DNA of 64,000 nt from positions 30,140-94,139 of the forward strand of contig OUQQ01000008.1 of NCBI GenBank assembly GCA_900404475.1. The letters run 5' to 3'. Of the stretch, positions 58,489 through 64,000 are shown piece by piece (positions within the stretch are counted from its first letter, which is position 1; each line of letters opens with the position of its first letter). The position numbers and the translations under genes were made by a program. This DNA comes from Spongospora subterranea. Lineage: Eukaryota > Endomyxa > Phytomyxea > Plasmodiophorida > Plasmodiophoridae. The notes beneath the pieces were generated by a model, which made no database searches, was not told the DNA's origin, and saw only the letters and a list, made by a program, of their open reading frames with translations.

Positions 58489-59656
58489 TGGATAAGGGAA
58501 TAATTCCCACAATTAATACACAAAAGGGTGTCGCGACGGACCTGATATTGGTGCGATCACTGGTCACCTGTCAGAGGTAGCCTCTCATGGGGTTGCGCTA
58601 ACCAATAAGGCCAGTGGGTCTCTTATGGGTTGCGCCAACCAGTTAGACTCTGCGACTGTATATATACACTATAGCGTAGTAGCGAGGCCGAGGCCTTTAC
58701 CGCCTTCACCCGAACACAACACCACCTTGTGAACCTCTGGTGGGTTGGATCGAGCCAGTTCAGCTCCAGACGTCGCACCGAGCCCAACAGAGGATTCTGA
58801 ATTAGTTGGCAATCTTTTTAAAAGTTGATGTTGAGATGATCGAACGAATAGCAGAATGCATTTATTACGACAGGATTGTCCGTATTATCCCAGGATACAC
58901 ATTCGTGTTCTCGGTGTGATGGCTCCCGCCAATTTGAAACTGCAATGTCACATGGTAACTTCGCCTGGTGTGGATCACCTTTGCCGCCTGAGATGTTCCT
59001 GCGGCAAACCGCTCAAATACCAACAGGATTTTGTTCGATACAGAGACCCACAGTTTGAAAACGTCCTGGAAATTGAACGCCCGATCAGGAATACGCGTGC
59101 TCGCCTGTCCCCGATCGGGCTCTCCATTTGCTGGAAGTTTTGTGGACTATCCTTCTCTGTATCAAACGAAATTGGGCCCTTGCCGCAATAATTTGAATCT
59201 CGGAGCGGTTTTCAAAACCGTATACGCGTTAATGAATCCATGGAACTCTTTCTTCGTCGCGTTATTATACTGGGCCAGGGCTTCATCAAATGCCCTCAGC
59301 TCATTCCAACCTAAAGGCAGATCATGTTGAACTGATTTAGAGCAAACAGTCGGTTCAAGCTCATATTGGCCAATCCTCAATTTGAGTCTCGCCGGTGCTG
59401 CTCATCTGCCACTCTCAGGCAAGTGGTCAAAATGAGTTGGGGACAACGACCTCTATAATCCTATCTCTACCTAACTCACACCGATGGACTTGATCCAGGA
59501 GCGTGGGACCCATGAAACAACCCGCTCCACCACTCCAGCCCCAATACAATACTACAATCCGATATATTAATATCTGGGCAGAGTATCCAGAAATATCTGT
59601 GAGATCAGCTATGAATGAAATGACGGCATGGTCACGATGAACGCATCAGCCGCCCA
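58489..59656. other. 1.2-kb region without a confident gene
   Basis: Two direct repeats of about 22 bp with core GGGTTGCGC (58583-58604 and 58621-58642) lie upstream of SEM1. Between 58850 and 59440 both strands have frames. The minus-strand frame (NELRAFDEALAQYNNATKKE, FHGFINAYTVLK) looks the more protein-like, and the plus-strand frame (LRCSCGKPLKYQQDFVRYRD) has paired Cys. I cannot choose or recognise either. Confidence 0.4.
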
Positions 59657-62600
59657 ATGGAATGTTCGAACCTCTATTCGGATTCAATTAACGGCATTGT
59701 GCGGTTCCCCAAACCCGCCAACGTCCTGGATATCATTGACAGTCGGTGTAGGAATATTCCGCATCAGTACGGTGGCGCTAGTCGCGATTATATGGCCGTT
59801 GCCCTATTCTGCACCGATCTCAACAAGGAGCTGTCCGAGCTGATCGGAGTCACCCAGGTATAGTTCCAACATCACCCGATCCCGTTTGATCCCAGCCCTT
59901 CTGATCATCGCAGATCTGCAATAATCAACATCCATTCCCGACAATATTTCCTTCAACGATTCTACTTCCTGTTCGATTTCACCATAAACAACAAATCACT
60001 CTTCGTCTATACGCTAATGCTCATGAACATTGTCCTGGAACAACATCACAAGATATCGTCAGTAACTCAATCATCACTTTCGATCTGGAGATCCGACCTG
60101 AACCGATCGCCCTCAGGTTCAACATTTATCGTCGAGTCTGGTTGGGGAATTGGTCTTCCTGTTGGCCGATTTGATTAACGATCGCCATGTCCATCAACAC
60201 GACGCCTCTCCGGCGATCATGACCGGGTTCCAGAGGACCTTACGGTCGAGCAATGGGACAGGGTTGGCCAGCGATGGTAAATCACTGGATCTGGCATTGG
60301 AATGGCAAGACCGGTGCTATAACAGCAGATGCGCTAACGTCCTCATCTCATCCACGTTATCGGGCACCGGTCGTGGCTGCATGAAACGGTTCGACCCATT
60401 CTTCCAACGTTATCACCGTCGTTGAGAGTTGGTCGAATTAGGATTCCGCTGCCGAGGTCGTGGGTGCGAGTCCAAATCAGTCGCGAGTTCTGCCCTGATC
60501 TGCGAAACTCGGAGGCGAAAACCTGGTCGTGTATTGTGTCGACCGGACAATCAAGTGATCGTGACCCGTCCTGGTTCGTGGACCAGTTGTCGATCGACGC
60601 CATAACACCTGATGACACCGATCCACTTCATATAAAGCTATGGAGATCGCGACTGTTCGCTGCCGACACATTGATTGGGGAAGCGTTCCTCAGGCGCTCC
60701 GCCGTTGTCAAATGGATCACTTCCGTTGACGAAGCCGGAAAGGGTGTGCCCCGAGTCGGTTGATCGCATCGTTCGAGATATCAGGGGTTTTCGTACTGAG
60801 CAACGAATGAGTTTTAGGAAGCGCCATCACCTTTGGCCAATCAATCAAGCACACGACGGCTGTCGTTTATCGGTTTGGCGCCGAAATCGATCCAGCTCGA
60901 TCTGAAATCGCAGGAAAACGGATCTGTCGTCACCGCTGAAGTGAAGCTAGAGATCGCCAATATCAACAGGGTCTTCTCCTTGTTCGAATACTTCAGTGCC
61001 GGGATGCGATTTGACCTAACAATCGCCATCGATATGCACCAGTCCAATGGCGAGCCGACCGACGTAAGTATTTTGGGGGTTCTAACTGGGGTTGGGGTGA
61101 ATGGTGTTGTGTTCCTAAATTCGATCCAACGCTAGGCGAGAAGCCTGCACAGAGATGATCCTAGGGGCGTTGAACCGTCCAAGTACATGAAGATTATGAA
61201 GCCGGTCCTTCAATTGCTCACGCCGTATTCGTCGAAACTCTATCCTCTTGGGTTTGTAAGCGATCGGCGCCATCAACAACTTCCTTGGGGAATAACATGA
61301 GTCTTTCATCGATTACCATAGGGAGCACAGATTACAAACGACTCATCGGCGTTGGATTATTTCCATATCAATCGTCAAAAACCGTCTGGATTGGTAATCG
61401 GTCCCTTTCTCCAGTACATGATTGTTTGTTACGAAACTCGACATAGGTTAATGATTTGAACGAGTTAATCGAGACGTATCACCTAATCCTTCCATGTGTG
61501 AAAATGGGATCGATCAGATCTGCTGGATCATTGATATCAATGGCGATCGAGGATGCGTCCAGGCCAATGAACAATACTGATCCGCATTACACCATTCTGC
61601 TCGTCTTCATCAATGGAATCCCACACGACTTCGTTCGAATTAAGAAACTGTTGGTGACATTGGGTTCATCGATTCTGAAATACGCGATTGATCGCGCGAT
61701 TACTGCAGCATTTTGGACGCGCCAAACGCTCCGATATCGATTGTGTTTATCGGAGTGCACAGTAAACGATCATCGGCAAGTTCAAATGTGGAATCCGCAT
61801 TTCAAAAGTTCAAACAATCGTCGTTTTCAAACGATAAAGGCGCTGGAAGGTGCAACATTCAATACATCGGAACGGCTGATCGGAATGAGACCGAACTTTG
61901 CAATATGAGAGAGGCAATGATGGCTGAATTGGAATCACAAATCCTATCGTACGTTGTTGAGTCGATGATGATCATCTGCTGATTCTGATACTCGGAGCCC
62001 GTTCAGATACATGAAAGAGCATCACATCGCCCCGACCTTGATCAGACCCATCGTAATTCCAACTGAACCGATTGCCGGCGATGGCGATAACAAAGGCTCA
62101 TCGAACCATTTCGCCGATATCGCCCCTGTATATACTCGCATCCATGATGCTTTCAAAACCGGCGAGAAACCCCCATCAGCCCCGATCAATTCTTTAAAAG
62201 CGCGTCTGGGACGAATTTCCAGCCGACCATTAAACGATATTGCGAGTGCAAAAGACCTATCCGGTGACCGAATGGCGAGTTTATCCCGACAATCATCGGA
62301 CAGATCACAGGTATTGTGGCGAATATAAGGTGCTGAAGACGGTTTCGCTGATGGAATGAATCCAGTCAGAAGTGGATGATCGCGGCCCACTCGGGGATTT
62401 ATCTGGATTGGCGCCAACCCCTGGAACCACATCACAACATCACGACGAGAAACCGGCGGTCATCGTACAGACCGATGCTGAAATACTCAAGGATAAGGTT
62501 GGGCTAATTGGTGGAGTGTGATAGGATTCCCCAATAACGCCAAACGATCGTCCATAGGAGAATGCAGCAAATGCAATACGTGATAGGTATAGGAGTAGCC

Positions 62601-62833
62601 CTCAGAAAGGCGTGTTAGACTACAAAGCGCGAACGACATTGAGGGAATCTATCAAGCTGAAGTTGACATCGGACGCGTATGAGTGGAAGAGGAAGGCGTC
62701 AATGGTCACCGACACATTATCGGAGGCCAATTCCAATGCCCTCAACACGTCTCCGCATCAACAACGGCGTTCAACAAACAAAGTGGCACCGAATTGGATG
62801 CCGAAAACGATATTTAATAAAAATTATAGCTGA
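59657..62833 (+). CDS. Copine (two C2 domains plus vWA/copine domain)
   Basis: Calcium-dependent phospholipid-binding protein. Multi-exon; joins in the 3' third are partly tentative. C2A: DIIDSRCRNIPHQYGG, SRDYMAVALFCTDLNKELSE, then ICNNQHPFPTIF and QITLRLYANAHEHCPG. C2B: CPDLRNSEAKTWSCIVST, SSDRDPSWFVDQLSIDAI, DPLHIKLWRSRLFAADTLIG. Copine domain: FEYFSAGMRFDLTIAIDMHQ SNGEPTD, SLHRDDPRGVEPSKYMKIMK, LTPYSSKLYPLGFG, TYHLILPCVKMGSI, HYTILLVFINGIPHD and PISIVFIGVHSKR. The MIDAS motif usually reads DxTxS; here it is DMHQS, so the Thr is His. A long Pro/Ser-rich C-terminal extension (PLNDIASAKDLSGDRMASLS, EKPAVIVQTDAEILKDK) is unlike typical copines and might belong to a separate gene. Confidence 0.8.
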
Positions 62834-64000
62834 CCAATGGTGTGTGCGGAATAGAATATAGAGCTTTTGGCATTGATTGGATTGTTTACGAACAGATTAT
62901 CGTATGTGTATGTGGTTCAGTCCGGAGAATACAGAACACCAGCTGATTTCGTACGATAAAAAATGTATACGGTTCAACGAAAGTTGGGATAAGAATTCAA
63001 AACTGGAATTGCACGTGTGATCAAACAATTGAACTGCATCCTGGTTTCGCATTGCCTAAACCGCCTGCAATACAATCCAGTCGGCATCAGCCTGACGTCA
63101 TGCTGCCCCTCTCCGCCAGCGATAACATCATCAATCCGCTGTGGATGATGCATTCGTTGACACAGCGATGTTATCGTTATGATCTTGGATGCTCATGATT
63201 GCTTCAGCGAATCATTCGGTGCAAGGTATTTATAGACCTTCATCGATTTCAACGTCTCCAATCTTGCCTCGTGTAGTTTTGCAAGCAATTTGTTCTTACA
63301 GGAAACCGGTTCACAGACAGAGAGTTTGGACAAGAAACCTGGCTAGAGGACCGACCTCGAATCAAGTTAGAAATCCGCCATCGGCAATAGTTGTTTCGCA
63401 AATAAATTCCTCGGTTTGTCGTGAGAGTTCGTGACAGGGAAGTTGTCGTTGCAGATGAATTTTGCCACCCAAAACATTAAGATCGAACCCAGACAATGAA
63501 CAATTCATGGAAAATACTGCTCGAATAGCCGGGTCTCGAATTATTCCTCCTGATAATCAAAGGATCGTTTGACGATCCTCGCCGTCGCCGTCCGCCACCA
63601 GTACCAGCTGTTGTGCAAGGATTCGGCTTCCAATCGACCTGATCTGATTCGACGGCTACACAAGTAGTATCCTCCATGGGTTGTTCACGATGTGACCTTA
63701 GTGTTCTGGGTGGCATCCTATGAAACTCAGTTCGATCAAACGTAGGATCATAAGCGGTATTAACGGGAGGAAAGAGGGAGAGCGGACAAAAGAGTGAAAT
63801 CGAGCGGGGAGCGAAAAGAGGGAAGGACGGAGAGAAGAATGAGAAGAGTGGAAGGGGTGCCTAAGAAGAAGGAAGGGCTAATAGTGACAGAAGTATATAC
63901 GACGAGCGAAAAGGCAGGAAACGATGTTCAGTCAGATCGGGCAACATAAGTCAGTCGCATGACACTAAGGGAGTTGATTGAGTAATACGACGAGCGAAAA
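62834..64000. other. Right-end region, no confident gene
   Basis: A 10-bp inverted repeat CGATAACATC / GATGTTATCG is at 63120-63129 and 63167-63176. A minus-strand ATG frame (63477-63716, MPPRTLRSHREQPMEDTTCV) could be a first exon of a gene but is unsupported. The end carries a purine-rich tract. Confidence 0.4.
63766..64000. repeat. Purine-rich tract and 15-bp direct repeats
   Basis: The plus strand from about 63766 to 63880 is almost wholly A and G (GGAGGAAAGAGGGAGAGC, GGAAGGACGGAGAGAAG). TACGACGAGCGAAAA occurs twice, at 63898-63912 and at the last bases of the window (63986-64000), so a longer repeat may continue beyond the edge. Confidence 0.7.

Overview
The window is nuclear DNA of a eukaryote. 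Genes on both strands are cut by short GT-AG introns, mostly 45-65 nt, and they encode clearly eukaryotic proteins. Genes are densely packed: several convergent pairs are separated by only 30-160 bp. A DNAAF1/LRRC50 dynein-assembly factor and an RSPH1-like MORN protein imply a cilium or flagellum. F-BAR+RhoGAP, HERPUD-like, copine, DNAJC16-like, NSD-type SET and class III CHD proteins fit a flagellated unicellular relative of animals and fungi (holozoan, aphelid/rozellid/chytrid or similar). This placement is inference and I cannot name the organism. There are two 100-N assembly gaps (20529-20628 and 34325-34424).

Layout. 0-13 kb: an unrecognised minus-strand gene and a 57-bp tandem repeat, GDP-mannose 4,6-dehydratase, a zinc-type CDF transporter, an F-BAR/RhoGAP protein and a three-SPRY-repeat protein. 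13-26 kb: a long acidic single-exon protein, a MORN protein, proteasome subunit RPN2/PSMD1, complex III hinge protein UQCRH, an NSD-type histone methyltransferase, a cyclic-nucleotide-binding/RGS fusion and a mitochondrial rubrerythrin-like protein. 26-37 kb: a remarkable Cys-Pro-Phe repeat protein, a CDKC/CDK9-type PITAIRE kinase, a steroid 5-alpha-reductase family protein, then a repeat-rich island (hairpin, retroelement relic, minisatellite with a gap), a HIG1 protein, ribosomal protein eS25 and an unknown protein. 37-50 kb: a DNAJC16-like protein tail-to-tail with a HERPUD-like protein, a class III CHD remodeller ending in a PIP-box-like peptide, a GC-rich AAA-ATPase-like (PF09820-type) gene with an apparent mitochondrial presequence, and DNAAF1. 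50-64 kb: a small unknown gene, pyruvate/branched-chain dehydrogenase kinase, an internally deleted mariner-like element nested in another repeat, RTF2, SURF2, SEM1/DSS1 and a copine.

Themes. Proteostasis is well represented (RPN2, SEM1, HERPUD-like, ER DnaJ). Mitochondrial proteins include UQCRH, HIG1, PDK, the rubrerythrin-like protein and probably the AAA-ATPase-like protein. Chromatin and transcription genes are NSD, CHD, the CDKC kinase and RTF2. Gene models were built by eye by joining frames across GT-AG introns and checking that the phase and the known family alignment are kept. Exon ends in poorly conserved parts are approximate.
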